Assembly: GCA_023228945.1 (NCBI GenBank)
Contig: JALOAI010000002.1
Coordinates: 186,001-250,000 of the forward strand
Length of the DNA stretch: 64,000 nucleotides
DNA from: Pigmentiphaga sp.
Lineage (GTDB): Bacteria > Pseudomonadota > Gammaproteobacteria > Burkholderiales > Burkholderiaceae_B
Reading direction: 5' to 3'
Below the pieces are notes generated by a model, which searched no databases, was not told where the DNA came from, and worked only from the letters and a program-made list of their open reading frames with translations. Positions 35,305-43,067 of the stretch are shown one piece after another. How positions within the stretch are numbered: position 1 is the stretch's first letter; every line of letters begins with the position of its first letter. The position numbers and the translations under genes were made by a program.

Positions 35305-35988
35305 ATGCGACTGCTGCTCGTTGAAGACGAAACCGATCTTGCCGACTGGCTCAAGCGAGCCCTGTCGCAAAGCGGTTTCGTGCTCGATCACGCCGCCGAC
35401 GCCCGCGCCGCGCGCGTGCTCACCAGCACCAGCAGCTACGATGCGGTGGTGTTGGATCTGGGGTTGCCCGACACCCATGGCCTGATCTGGCTGCGCGACC
35501 TCCGGGCTGAGGGTAACAGTACGCCGGTTCTCATCCTGACCGCGCAAGGCGCCCTGGAAGACCGCGTGCGCGGCCTCAGCATCGGCGCCGACGACTATCT
35601 CACCAAGCCCTTTGCCCTGGCCGAGCTCGAAGCCCGGCTCACGGCGCTGGGCCGGCGGGCTCGCACCACAAGGGATGCGGTCATCGAATTCGGTGCGCTC
35701 ACTTTCGATAGCGATACGCGCACGTTCATGCTGGGTGGCAGCATGCTCAACCTGACGCCCCGTGAACGAGCGGCCTTGTCGGCCCTGATACTGCGCCGGG
35801 GCCAACCGTTGCTCAAGTCGGCGTTGGCGCAAAAGGTCTTCAACCTGGAAAGCGACGCCGGGCCCGATGCCATCGAGGTTGTCGTGCATCGGCTGCGCAA
35901 AAAGCTGGTGGGGGCGGGCGTGCGCATCTCCACGGTGCGAGGGCTGGGCTACATGCTTGAACGCGATGTCCCGGGCCGCAAGGCCTGA
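35305..35988 (+). CDS. OmpR-family response regulator, TctD-like
   Basis: A 227-residue regulator: receiver domain (LLLVEDE at the start, phosphoacceptor in VVLDLGLPDTHG, Lys in DDYLTKPFA) and OmpR-type winged helix (LTPRERAALSALILRRG, DAIEVVVHRLRKKL, ISTVRGLGYML). Similarity in layout to TctD/QseB regulators, and the tctBA genes 1.5 kb downstream, suggest control of tricarboxylate transport. It overlaps the kinase gene by 23 bp and is 15 bp after rppH. Confidence 0.93.
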   Translation: MRLLLVEDETDLADWLKRALSQSGFVLDHAADARAARVLTSTSSYDAVVLDLGLPDTHGLIWLRDLRAEGNSTPVLILTAQGALEDRVRGLSIGADDYLTKPFALAELEARLTALGRRARTTRDAVIEFGALTFDSDTRTFMLGGSMLNLTPRERAALSALILRRGQPLLKSALAQKVFNLESDAGPDAIEVVVHRLRKKLVGAGVRISTVRGLGYMLERDVPGRKA

Positions 35989-36748
35989 CTGGCGGCTTGG
36001 CCGCATCCGCCGCCGGCGGCGCGAACGCGCCCGCTTGCGCCGCCGGGAGCGCTTTCTGGCCGACGCCATGCACCAGCTGCGCAATGCCGTGGGAACGCTG
36101 GCAACCCAGGCGGCCATGATCGGGCGTGCGCAATCATTGGATGAGCAGCGCGATACCGCCCAGGCGCTCGAACACCGGCTGCTGCAATTGGGGCGTTTTC
36201 TGCATCAGCTGGAAAAGCTCGATAGACGCCAACCGACGGCGGACCTGCCGGTCTTCGATGCCGTCGAATGCGCCCGCTCCCTCGTGTACGAGTTTGCCGG
36301 CCAGGCCAGAGCCCGCGGCGTGGACCTCGGCTGGGTGGGCGAAGCTTCCATGGCAGCCATGCCGGTCCATGGCCAGGTCGACGAGATCCATGAAGCGCTG
36401 GCGAATCTGCTCGACAACGCCATCCGCCATACCCCTCCGGGAGGGCGCGTGGATGTGTCGGTCGAGAGCGGCATCTCTCAAGAATGCCGGTTTCGCGTGG
36501 CCGACCAGGGGCCCGGCCTCCCTCCCAGCGAGCGGCGGCGGGTGTTTGCGCGCTTCGCTCAACAGCGCTCCGGAACTCCGGCGTCACAAGGCCGAAGCGG
36601 GCTGGGCCTGGATATCGCGCGCCGGCTGGTGCATGCCAACCGGGGCCGCATCGAGGTGGGCGACGGCCTGCCGCACGGCAACGGCAAGAGCGGCCTCTTG
36701 ATCACGATTACGCTGCAACGAGCCGCCCCGGCCCGTCAAACCCGATAA
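35966..36748 (+). CDS. TctE-like sensor kinase without membrane or sensor domain
   Basis: A 260-residue kinase core. A very basic N-terminus (RRRRRERARLRRRERF) leads directly into the H-box DAMHQLRNAVGTLATQA, then N-box ALANLLDNAIRHTP, VADQGPGLP, FARF and SGLGLDIARRL. TctE kinases normally begin with two membrane spans and a periplasmic domain; here none can be encoded, because the gene starts inside the regulator gene. The usual RTPL after the His is RNAV. The ATP-binding domain looks intact, so it may be a soluble or partner-dependent kinase. Confidence 0.85.
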   Translation: MSRAARPDWRLGRIRRRRRERARLRRRERFLADAMHQLRNAVGTLATQAAMIGRAQSLDEQRDTAQALEHRLLQLGRFLHQLEKLDRRQPTADLPVFDAVECARSLVYEFAGQARARGVDLGWVGEASMAAMPVHGQVDEIHEALANLLDNAIRHTPPGGRVDVSVESGISQECRFRVADQGPGLPPSERRRVFARFAQQRSGTPASQGRSGLGLDIARRLVHANRGRIEVGDGLPHGNGKSGLLITITLQRAAPARQTR

Positions 36749-36765
36749 GGCGCGGCGGACGAGCC

Positions 36766-36880
36766 GCCCCTGCCGGGGCTCATCCATTCACGGTGAGGTT
36801 GGCAGGGCCAAACCTACCGGAGCCGAAGAGTCCCCGCATCGTGGCGGAGACGCTCAGGCCGGAATTCTTCACTTCTTGGC
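36766..36880. repeat. decayed palindrome-rich element, relative of 54530-54640
   Basis: From GCCCCTGCCGGGGC through GGAGCCGAAGAGTCCCC to GTGGCGGAGACGCTCAGGCC and AATTCTTCACTTC, this segment lines up with the element at 54530-54640 (GGAGCCGAAGGCTCCCC, GGTGGCGGAGAAGCTCCGGCC, GTTCGTCACT). The hairpin arms have mismatches here, so this copy is degraded. It follows the truncated kinase gene. Confidence 0.55.
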
Positions 36881-36924
36881 AAGCCGGCCCCGACCTCCGG
36901 AGCGGGGGAGGGTGCCGCTACGCC

Positions 36925-37260
36925 AAAAATTCTCTTTATATTGAAAGTTATTTGAAAGATTAAATTATATTGATTTATGCTTGGATTGTTTTGAAATATG
37001 TTGTTCGTAGGGCGGCATAGAGTGTGGCCGACAGAAAATCCGTGAAAATCCAGCTGTTTTGATGTTTATATCTTTAATGTTTTATTAAGTTTCGGACAGT
37101 TTTTGAGGGACAGGTTTTTGTGAATACGTAAATTTCCTTGATTTTACAAGGAGTTATCTTTAAAAGAGCGATTCCTGACCTCAAGAACTAGGGATTACCC
37201 GATAAATCATGAATTTTTCGGTTAATGAAAGCGTAATGAAAGTATATGGTTATAACCTTC
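36925..37260. other. AT-rich intergenic island upstream of tctBA
   Basis: About 335 bp of markedly AT-rich sequence in an otherwise GC-rich window. No convincing gene: the short frames at 37209-37440 have no family features or ribosome site. The rest of the gap, 37260-37442, is of ordinary composition and also without a gene. The island probably holds the tctBA promoter and regulator sites; foreign origin is possible. Confidence 0.6.
36941..36963 (+). promoter_or_regulatory. 11-bp-spaced direct repeat, candidate OmpR-family operator
   Basis: TTGAAAGTTAT is followed at exactly 11 bp by TTGAAAGATTA; a further TTGAAAT occurs at 36991. Direct repeats with 11-bp spacing are the typical binding site of OmpR/PhoB-type regulators such as the one encoded at 35305. 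The second TTGAAA and a TATATT at 36966 also form part of a promoter-like stretch. Site function is inferred. Confidence 0.4.
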
Positions 37261-37442
37261 GCCTTCCCGTCGCCATGCCAGACGTGCGCCAAGCCTGTCT
37301 GTCTTGCACGGTCAAGGTCGTTCGGCGACGCCGTGTGTGCTGTCGTCACGAACTCCTTGAAAGCGGCGACGAAGAATCCGGCCGGAGTTCCGGCCGTTCA
37401 CCATGATGTTTTATTTCGCTGTATTCATGAACCGAGGTGACC

Positions 37443-37919
37443 ATGAGCTGGTTGAGTGACAGAGGGCGGATCGAATGGCTGGGAGCCGGAGTGCTGATTG
37501 CCATCGGCGCCTTCACCATCTGGGAAGGGATGCGCTATAGCACCGGGACGCTGGCCCGGATGGGGCCGGGTTACTTTCCGGTGGCGCTCGGTGCCATTCT
37601 GATTCTGCTGGGCGTCCTGGTTGCGCTGACCGGCGATACCAAGAAAGAAGAGGCCGAGGCTCTCAAAGAAGAAAACTTCTCCAACGAGTGGAGGGGCTGG
37701 GGCTGCATCATCGCGGGCATCGTAGCGTTCATTGTGCTAGGCGGGCTGGCGGGCTTGGCACCCGCTACATTTGGTTTGGTGTTCATCGCGGCCCTGGGGG
37801 ATAAAGAGCACACTCTGACTTCGGCTGCGCTGCTGGCGAGTGGCACCACTGTTGTCGGGGCGATTATTTTCCGCTATTTCCTCGAGTTGCAGTTTCCCCT
37901 CTTCCGATGGGGGTGGTAA
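37443..37919 (+). CDS. tctB: TctB-family small membrane subunit
   Basis: A 158-residue protein with four predicted membrane helices and the TctB pattern GAFTIWEGMRYSTGTLARMGPGYFP followed by LG.IL.LLG. It is the small subunit of a tripartite tricarboxylate transporter and pairs with TctA. Start at the ATG at 37443 (a GTG six bases upstream is the alternative; GAGGTGA precedes it). Three bases separate it from tctA. Confidence 0.92.
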   Translation: MSWLSDRGRIEWLGAGVLIAIGAFTIWEGMRYSTGTLARMGPGYFPVALGAILILLGVLVALTGDTKKEEAEALKEENFSNEWRGWGCIIAGIVAFIVLGGLAGLAPATFGLVFIAALGDKEHTLTSAALLASGTTVVGAIIFRYFLELQFPLFRWGW

Positions 37920-37922
37920 GCC

Positions 37923-39449
37923 ATGGAATTGCTCAATAACATGATCATGGGCTTCGGCGTAGCGCTGGAGCCCTACAACCTGATGTGGTCGGCCTTTGGC
38001 GTATTCATGGGCAACCTCATTGGTGTGCTGCCCGGCATGGGCGTGTTGGCGTCGATTTCCATCCTGCTGCCGCTCACCTACACCATGACGCCCACGGCGG
38101 CGCTGATGATGCTGGCGGGGATCTACTACGGCTCGCAGTATGGCGGTGGGATCACGTCGATCATGCTGAATATGCCGGGTACCGCGTCGCATGCCGTGGC
38201 CTGTCTTGATGGCAATCCGCTGGCTCGGCAAGGCAAGGCCGGCTCGGCGCTGTTCATGCTGATGTTCTCGTCGTTCTGCGGGGCCACGGTGGGTATCTTG
38301 ACGATGATGCTGTTCTCGCCCGTGCTGACCGAAGTGGCATTCAAGTTCGGTCCCGCTGAGTACTTCTCCATGATGACGGTCGGCTTGCTGGCGGGTGCGA
38401 CCTTGGCAAAAGGCTCGGCCATCAAAGGGGTGGCCATGGTCGTGCTCGGCCTGATCCTCGGCGTGGTAGGTACCGATGTCAACTCGGGCATGATGCGCTT
38501 CACCTTCGGCGTTCCTGAACTGTCCGACGGCTTGTCGCTCGTCGCAATCGCGATGGGATTCTTTGGCATCGCGGACATCATGCGTAACGTCAACCGTATG
38601 CACGATATCTCGCGATCCGGGGATGGCAAGATATCGATGAGCGCATTGCGGCCGCAGCCTGGCGACATCAAGAACACGCGTGGGGCAATTACTCGCGGTA
38701 CCGCCATTGGGGCCTTTTTCGGCATCCTGCCCGGCACTGGTTCAGGCATCGCGTCGTTCATCTCTTACGCTACCGAGAAGCGCGTGGCTAAGGACCCCAG
38801 CCGCTTCGGGCGTGGCGCCATCGAGGGTCTGGCGGCGCCGGAGTCGGCCTGCAACTCGGCCGCGCAGACAGCATTCATTCCCACCATGACGCTGGGCATC
38901 CCGGGCGATCCCGTGATGGCGCTGATGCTGGGCGCCTTGATCATTCACGGCATCCAGCCGGGTCCGCAGCTCATTACCGAGCACGCCGACATTTTCTGGG
39001 GTCTGATCGCCAGTTTCTGGGTAGGCAACGTCATCCTGCTGATCCTCAACCTGCCGCTCATCGGCATGTGGGTGCGGCTGCTGTCGGTACGTTACAAGTA
39101 CTTGTATCCCGCCGCGCTGTTCTTTCTCTGCGTCGGGGTCTACAGTACCAACAACAATCTGTTCGACGTCTGGGTCGTGCTGGTCTTCGGGATTGTCGGC
39201 TACATCTTTCTGCGTTTGCGGTTCGAGGCGGCCCCATTGCTGCTGGGCTTCGTGCTCGGACCCATGATGGAAGAGAACTTCCGGCGCGCCCTGCTGTTGT
39301 CGCGTGGCGACATGTCGGTGTTCCTCACGCGTCCGATCAGTGCGGGCTTCGTCGCGGTCGGAGTCGGCCTGATCCTGTTGCTGGCGGTCTCCAACGTGCG
39401 TAAGCGCCGCCGGGATCGGCTGTTGTCGGTCGAAGAAAGCGCGAGTTGA
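37923..39449 (+). CDS. tctA: TctA-family large membrane subunit
   Basis: A 508-residue polytopic carrier subunit (about 12 helices). Family motifs: GVLPGMGVLASISILLPLTY, YYGSQYGGGITSIMLNMPGT, the second half GILPGTGSGIASFISYATEK and AAQTAFIPTMTLGIPGDPVMALMLGALIIHG. TctA is the transport channel of TTT systems. The usual third gene, a tctC receptor, is missing here; Bug receptors elsewhere in the window may supply ligand. Confidence 0.96.
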   Translation: MELLNNMIMGFGVALEPYNLMWSAFGVFMGNLIGVLPGMGVLASISILLPLTYTMTPTAALMMLAGIYYGSQYGGGITSIMLNMPGTASHAVACLDGNPLARQGKAGSALFMLMFSSFCGATVGILTMMLFSPVLTEVAFKFGPAEYFSMMTVGLLAGATLAKGSAIKGVAMVVLGLILGVVGTDVNSGMMRFTFGVPELSDGLSLVAIAMGFFGIADIMRNVNRMHDISRSGDGKISMSALRPQPGDIKNTRGAITRGTAIGAFFGILPGTGSGIASFISYATEKRVAKDPSRFGRGAIEGLAAPESACNSAAQTAFIPTMTLGIPGDPVMALMLGALIIHGIQPGPQLITEHADIFWGLIASFWVGNVILLILNLPLIGMWVRLLSVRYKYLYPAALFFLCVGVYSTNNNLFDVWVVLVFGIVGYIFLRLRFEAAPLLLGFVLGPMMEENFRRALLLSRGDMSVFLTRPISAGFVAVGVGLILLLAVSNVRKRRRDRLLSVEESAS

Positions 39450-39454
39450 GCAAT

Positions 39455-39479
39455 GGCCCGTCCTTTTCGGGGACGGGCC
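39455..39479 (+). terminator. hairpin after tctA
   Basis: GGCCCGTCC/GGACGGGCC, a perfect 9-bp stem with a 7-nt loop, begins 5 bp after the tctA stop. It lacks a T-run downstream but has the position and strength expected of a terminator. Confidence 0.5.
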
Positions 39480-39904
39480 CTGGATGCCTGTCTGAATCCG
39501 TTTGGCGGTACCTTTCAGTCCCGGAACTCTGTTGTAATGATGCAGCAGTCTGGCTGAAGAACTTGCCGATCCTTTGTTAGAATGTTTTCGGGTTCCGGTC
39601 TCATGTCGAGGTCGGGAGGTTCAATGCATTGGTCGGGCCGCCAATGCGGGCTTGCAAGTTCCATGAACCTTTACCCGACCCGGCGCTGGGCGCCGCCTCT
39701 CTTACCGTTTTGGCTTCCCCTCATCCGCGCCTTGGTGCGTACGGCGTTCCGGAACCTCCCCCCTGTCAAGTGCCACGCTCGCGGCTTCGCCGTGAGCCGC
39801 CGCCTCCCGCACGCCGTTCCGCGGGCATCGCCCGCCCATGGTTCGCAAAGCGGTCCGTTGCGCATGCCGATCCTGGCGCGCGTGCGTGCGAGCGGAGCCA
39901 TCCA
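39480..39904 (+). promoter_or_regulatory. intergenic leader of the mnh operon
   Basis: Non-coding 425 bp: the open frame running into mnhA from 39629 is not protein-like (Arg/Pro/Ser-rich). An extended -10 box TGTTAGAAT lies at 39575-39583, so the leader could be about 310 nt. It contains the near-palindrome GCTCGCGGC-TTC-GCCGTGAGC around 39780-39800, which could fold in RNA. No known riboswitch was recognised. Confidence 0.35.
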
Positions 39905-42247
39905 ATGAGTTTGACGACCCTTCTGGCCTGTGCCTGGTTCGGCAGCGTGGTGGGGTGGCGACTGGCCTTTCTCCAAGGCGCGCTGCTGAGGTACGCTCCC
40001 ACGCTGCTGCCTGCCGGCCTGTGCGCCGCCTTCATCGGGTACGCCCCCGCCGTGGCTCGAGGCCGGGACATCATCGACGTTCTGAATTGGGCGCCTTCGG
40101 TCGGGGTGAATCTGGCGCTGCGCCTCGATGGCTTTTCATTATTGTTCGTGGTCCTGATCACAGGCATCGGAACGCTGGTGACGATCTATGCCACGGCCTA
40201 TCTCTCGAACCAGCCCGTGCGGGAGCGTGCGCGATTCGTCTTCCTGATCCTGGCATTCATGGCGGCGATGCTGGGTACGGTATTGTCCGACAACCTCGTC
40301 GTGATGTACGTGTTCTGGGAAGCGACCAGCCTGCTGTCGTTCATGCTGATCGGCTTCGAGATGCAGAAGCCCGAGGCGCGCAAGGCCGCCTTGCAGTCCC
40401 TGCTGATTACGGCTGGCGGGGGCCTGGCGTTGTTCGGGAGCATCCTGCTGATCGGCATGGAGCTGAATACCTTCCTGCTCTCCGAAGTCGCGCGACGCTC
40501 GGACGAACTGCTCGGGAGCCCATGGCTGGCTCCGATCATTGTCCTGCTTCTCATCGGAACATTTACCAAATCGGCGCAGTTTCCCTTCCACTTCTGGCTA
40601 CCGCAGGCGATGGCCGCGCCGACCCCGGCCTCGGCCTACCTGCATTCCGCCACCATGGTGAAGCTGGGCGTCTACCTGCTGGCGCGTTTCGAACTCGTGT
40701 TTCGCGATGTCCCGTGGTTCGGCGATACGCTGGTGGTGTTCGGTTCCGCAACGATGCTCATTGCCGCGGCCGGCGCCATTCGAGCCACGGGCTACAAGGC
40801 GGTGCTGGCGCAATCGACAGTGGCATCCCTCGGTATTCTCGTGATGTTGATCGGTCTCGACGGGCCGGTTTCGGCGGTAGCCGTCTGCGGGTTCATCGTC
40901 GCACACGCGTTCTACAAGGCGGCCTTGTTCTTCTGCGCGGGCACCGCCATTCATGCGACTCACATACATGAACTGCGCAAGCTGGGCGGCCTGGCACGGT
41001 TCCTGCCGGCGACGGCAACGGCGATCGTCCTGGCCAGCTTGTCGATGGCGGGATTGCCGCCCTTTGTCGGCTTCATCGCCAAGGAGTATTTGTTCGAGGC
41101 GCAGTTGGCGAGTTCCTGGAATGCATTCCCCGTCCTGGTGGCGGTGATCGTCAATGGCGTCATGGTTGCGACGGCGGCGGTCGTTTCGCTCCAGCCCTTT
41201 TTCCTCAAGCGCGGCAAGATCCGGCATGTCGAGCATGGCGAAACCCCCGGTTTGCTGATCGGGCCGCTGGTGCTCGGGTTGCTGGGGGTGGGGTTGATGC
41301 CCGGCTTCTTCTCCGACTATCTGATCGGGCCGGCGGCGGCCGCGATACTCGGCGCGCCTATCGCCGTGTCATTCTCCCTGTGGCACGGCCTGACGCCGAT
41401 GCTGGCGCTCAGCGGCCTGGCGGTGACGCTGGGTGGATTGCTGGCCTGGAGGTGGAACTCTTTCCATCGCGCTCTCAATCGTATGCCGCTTCTGACACGC
41501 ATCGACGCCAACCGCATTTACCAGGGAGTCGTCGACCGTATCCTGGGAACGGCGCGGTGGTGGACGCGGCAACTGCAGAACGGCGATAGCCGCCGCTATG
41601 TCCTGATCACCAGCATCGCGCTCGTCGCCACGGGAGCTTGGTCGATGGCACGCTCGCGGAGCGTCATGGAGTTGACGCTTGCCGGCGAATTGCTGCCTTT
41701 GCCGGCCATCCTGCTGGCGTTCGGTCTGCTCGGCTCCGTCGTGGCCGCCCGCACTCGCTCATTGGTGACTGGTCTGATCGGTGTCGGCGTCGTCGGCTAC
41801 GGATCCGCGCTGTTATTCCTGCTGCACGGCGCGCCGGACCTGGCACTGACGCAGTTTGCCGTGGAGACTCTGGTGCTGATCGTTCTGATGGCCGTTCTGG
41901 GGCGTCTTCCCGGTATCGCCGGCCACACCCGCAGCCGCCGTGAACGGCGTGTCGACGCCGGCATTGCCGCGGCCTTCGGCCTGCTCGTGTTCGCCGCCCT
42001 GGTCAGCATGCTGGCGCTGCCGTTCGATGGTCGGGTATCGGATTTCTTCGCCCAGACCAGCTACCTCGAAGCGCATGGCATGAACGTGGTCAACGTGGTC
42101 ATTGTCGATTACCGCGCCCTGGATACCCTGGGCGAGATCGCCGTCGTGGCTTTTGCCACGCTGGGCGTGTGGTGCCTGTTGCGCCGTCGCCGGGCAGGTA
42201 CGGGGCTGAAGCCCCCCGCCGGCAAAGCCGGGGAGGGCAAGGCATGA
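39905..42247 (+). CDS. mnhA: Na+/H+ antiporter subunit A
   Basis: A 780-residue MnhA/MrpA/PhaA subunit related to NuoL: N-terminal proton-channel domain with FWEATSLLSFMLIGFEMQKPEAR, GTFTKSAQFPFHFWLPQAMAAPTPASAYLHSATMVKLG and AAGAIRATGYKAVLAQSTVASLG, plus the C-terminal NuoJ-like part (DLALTQFAVETLVLIVLM, VVIVDYRALDTLGEI). Start at the ATG preceded by GGAG. The last residues (GTGLKPPAGKAGEGKA) are encoded by a small hairpin pair that also carries the ribosome site of mnhB. Confidence 0.96.
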   Translation: MSLTTLLACAWFGSVVGWRLAFLQGALLRYAPTLLPAGLCAAFIGYAPAVARGRDIIDVLNWAPSVGVNLALRLDGFSLLFVVLITGIGTLVTIYATAYLSNQPVRERARFVFLILAFMAAMLGTVLSDNLVVMYVFWEATSLLSFMLIGFEMQKPEARKAALQSLLITAGGGLALFGSILLIGMELNTFLLSEVARRSDELLGSPWLAPIIVLLLIGTFTKSAQFPFHFWLPQAMAAPTPASAYLHSATMVKLGVYLLARFELVFRDVPWFGDTLVVFGSATMLIAAAGAIRATGYKAVLAQSTVASLGILVMLIGLDGPVSAVAVCGFIVAHAFYKAALFFCAGTAIHATHIHELRKLGGLARFLPATATAIVLASLSMAGLPPFVGFIAKEYLFEAQLASSWNAFPVLVAVIVNGVMVATAAVVSLQPFFLKRGKIRHVEHGETPGLLIGPLVLGLLGVGLMPGFFSDYLIGPAAAAILGAPIAVSFSLWHGLTPMLALSGLAVTLGGLLAWRWNSFHRALNRMPLLTRIDANRIYQGVVDRILGTARWWTRQLQNGDSRRYVLITSIALVATGAWSMARSRSVMELTLAGELLPLPAILLAFGLLGSVVAARTRSLVTGLIGVGVVGYGSALLFLLHGAPDLALTQFAVETLVLIVLMAVLGRLPGIAGHTRSRRERRVDAGIAAAFGLLVFAALVSMLALPFDGRVSDFFAQTSYLEAHGMNVVNVVIVDYRALDTLGEIAVVAFATLGVWCLLRRRRAGTGLKPPAGKAGEGKA
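42202..42231. repeat. two short hairpins at the mnhA/mnhB junction
   Basis: GGGGC-TGAA-GCCCC is followed by CCGGC-AAA-GCCGG, both in frame in the last codons of mnhA, directly before GGGGAGGG, the likely ribosome site of mnhB. They may tune mnhB translation or be an inserted small repeat. Confidence 0.45.
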
Positions 42248-42660
42248 ACTCCCTGATTTTCTCGACGGCGAGCCGTGTGTTGTTCTGGCTGATGCTGGGC
42301 GTATCCCTGGTCATTCTTTGGCGAGGCCACAACCAGCCGGGTGGCGGTTTCGTCGGCGGGCTGGTCGCTGCCATGGCATTCAGCGTCGTAGCCTTGTCCG
42401 AAGGCGTTCCCGAGGCGCGGCGCAGGCTGCGCCTGCACCCGGTCGTGCTACTGGGCATGGGGGTGATGTTCGCGGTGCTCAGCGGCCTGCCCGGTCTGGC
42501 CGTTGTCCAGGGATTTTTGTCCCATCAATGGCTGGTTTTCCAAAACGGGTTCAAGCTGGGTACGACGCTGCTTTTCGACGTCGGGGTGTACTGCGCGGTG
42601 ATGGGAGGCATGCTGTGCCTGGTGTTCCGCCTGTACGAGGATGAAGAGGACGCACCATGA
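42244..42660 (+). CDS. mnhB: Na+/H+ antiporter subunit B
   Basis: A 138-residue membrane protein with four helices and the MnhB motif GHNQPGGGFVGGLVAAMAF, plus FKLGTTLLFDVGVYCAVMG. Essential small subunit of the Mrp complex. Starts within the mnhA stop (ATGA overlap) and ends four bases inside mnhC. Confidence 0.95.
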   Translation: MNSLIFSTASRVLFWLMLGVSLVILWRGHNQPGGGFVGGLVAAMAFSVVALSEGVPEARRRLRLHPVVLLGMGVMFAVLSGLPGLAVVQGFLSHQWLVFQNGFKLGTTLLFDVGVYCAVMGGMLCLVFRLYEDEEDAP

Positions 42661-43067
42661 ACCTGATCTACGCCGCGGGCTTCTCGGCCATCATGGCCAT
42701 TGGCCTGTACCTTCTACTCTCGCGCCATATCATTCGCATGATCTACGGCGTGATGCTCATCTCGGCTTCTGTCAACCTCGTGATTTTTCTGGCTGGACGC
42801 ATCGGCCCGAACCCGCCGCCCGTGATGATGCTCGGCGAAACCATGCTGGCCGACGGCTCGGCCAACCCGCTCCCGCAGGCGCTGGTGCTGACCGCCATCG
42901 TGATCGGGTTCTCGCTGGTGTCGTTCGTCGTGGCTTTGGCGCTCAAGACCTATCGCCGCCTGGGCACGCTGGATAGCCGCGCGTTGAACGACGCCGAAGC
43001 CCTGGGTAGCCCTTTCGAGCCGCCCCGGCCCGGCAAGGCGCGGAGCGACGAGGAGCGTGACTCGTGA
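42657..43067 (+). CDS. mnhC: Na+/H+ antiporter subunit C
   Basis: A 136-residue NuoK-like subunit: three membrane helices with GVMLISASVNLVIFLAGRI, and PLPQALVLTAIVIGFSLVSFVVAL, the characteristic Mrp C sequence with DPLPQALVLTAIVI-type signature (here NPLPQALVLTAIVI). Overlaps both neighbours by a few bases. Confidence 0.96.
   Translation: MNLIYAAGFSAIMAIGLYLLLSRHIIRMIYGVMLISASVNLVIFLAGRIGPNPPPVMMLGETMLADGSANPLPQALVLTAIVIGFSLVSFVVALALKTYRRLGTLDSRALNDAEALGSPFEPPRPGKARSDEERDS

Noticed and set aside
37209..37440. Two overlapping 60-codon frames ahead of tctB
   Set aside because: No ribosome site, no recognisable protein character; better explained as the tctBA leader region.
39629..39904. 92-residue N-terminal extension of mnhA
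   Set aside because: Arg/Pro/Ser-rich and not family-like; the ATG at 39905 has a good ribosome site and matches the MnhA start.
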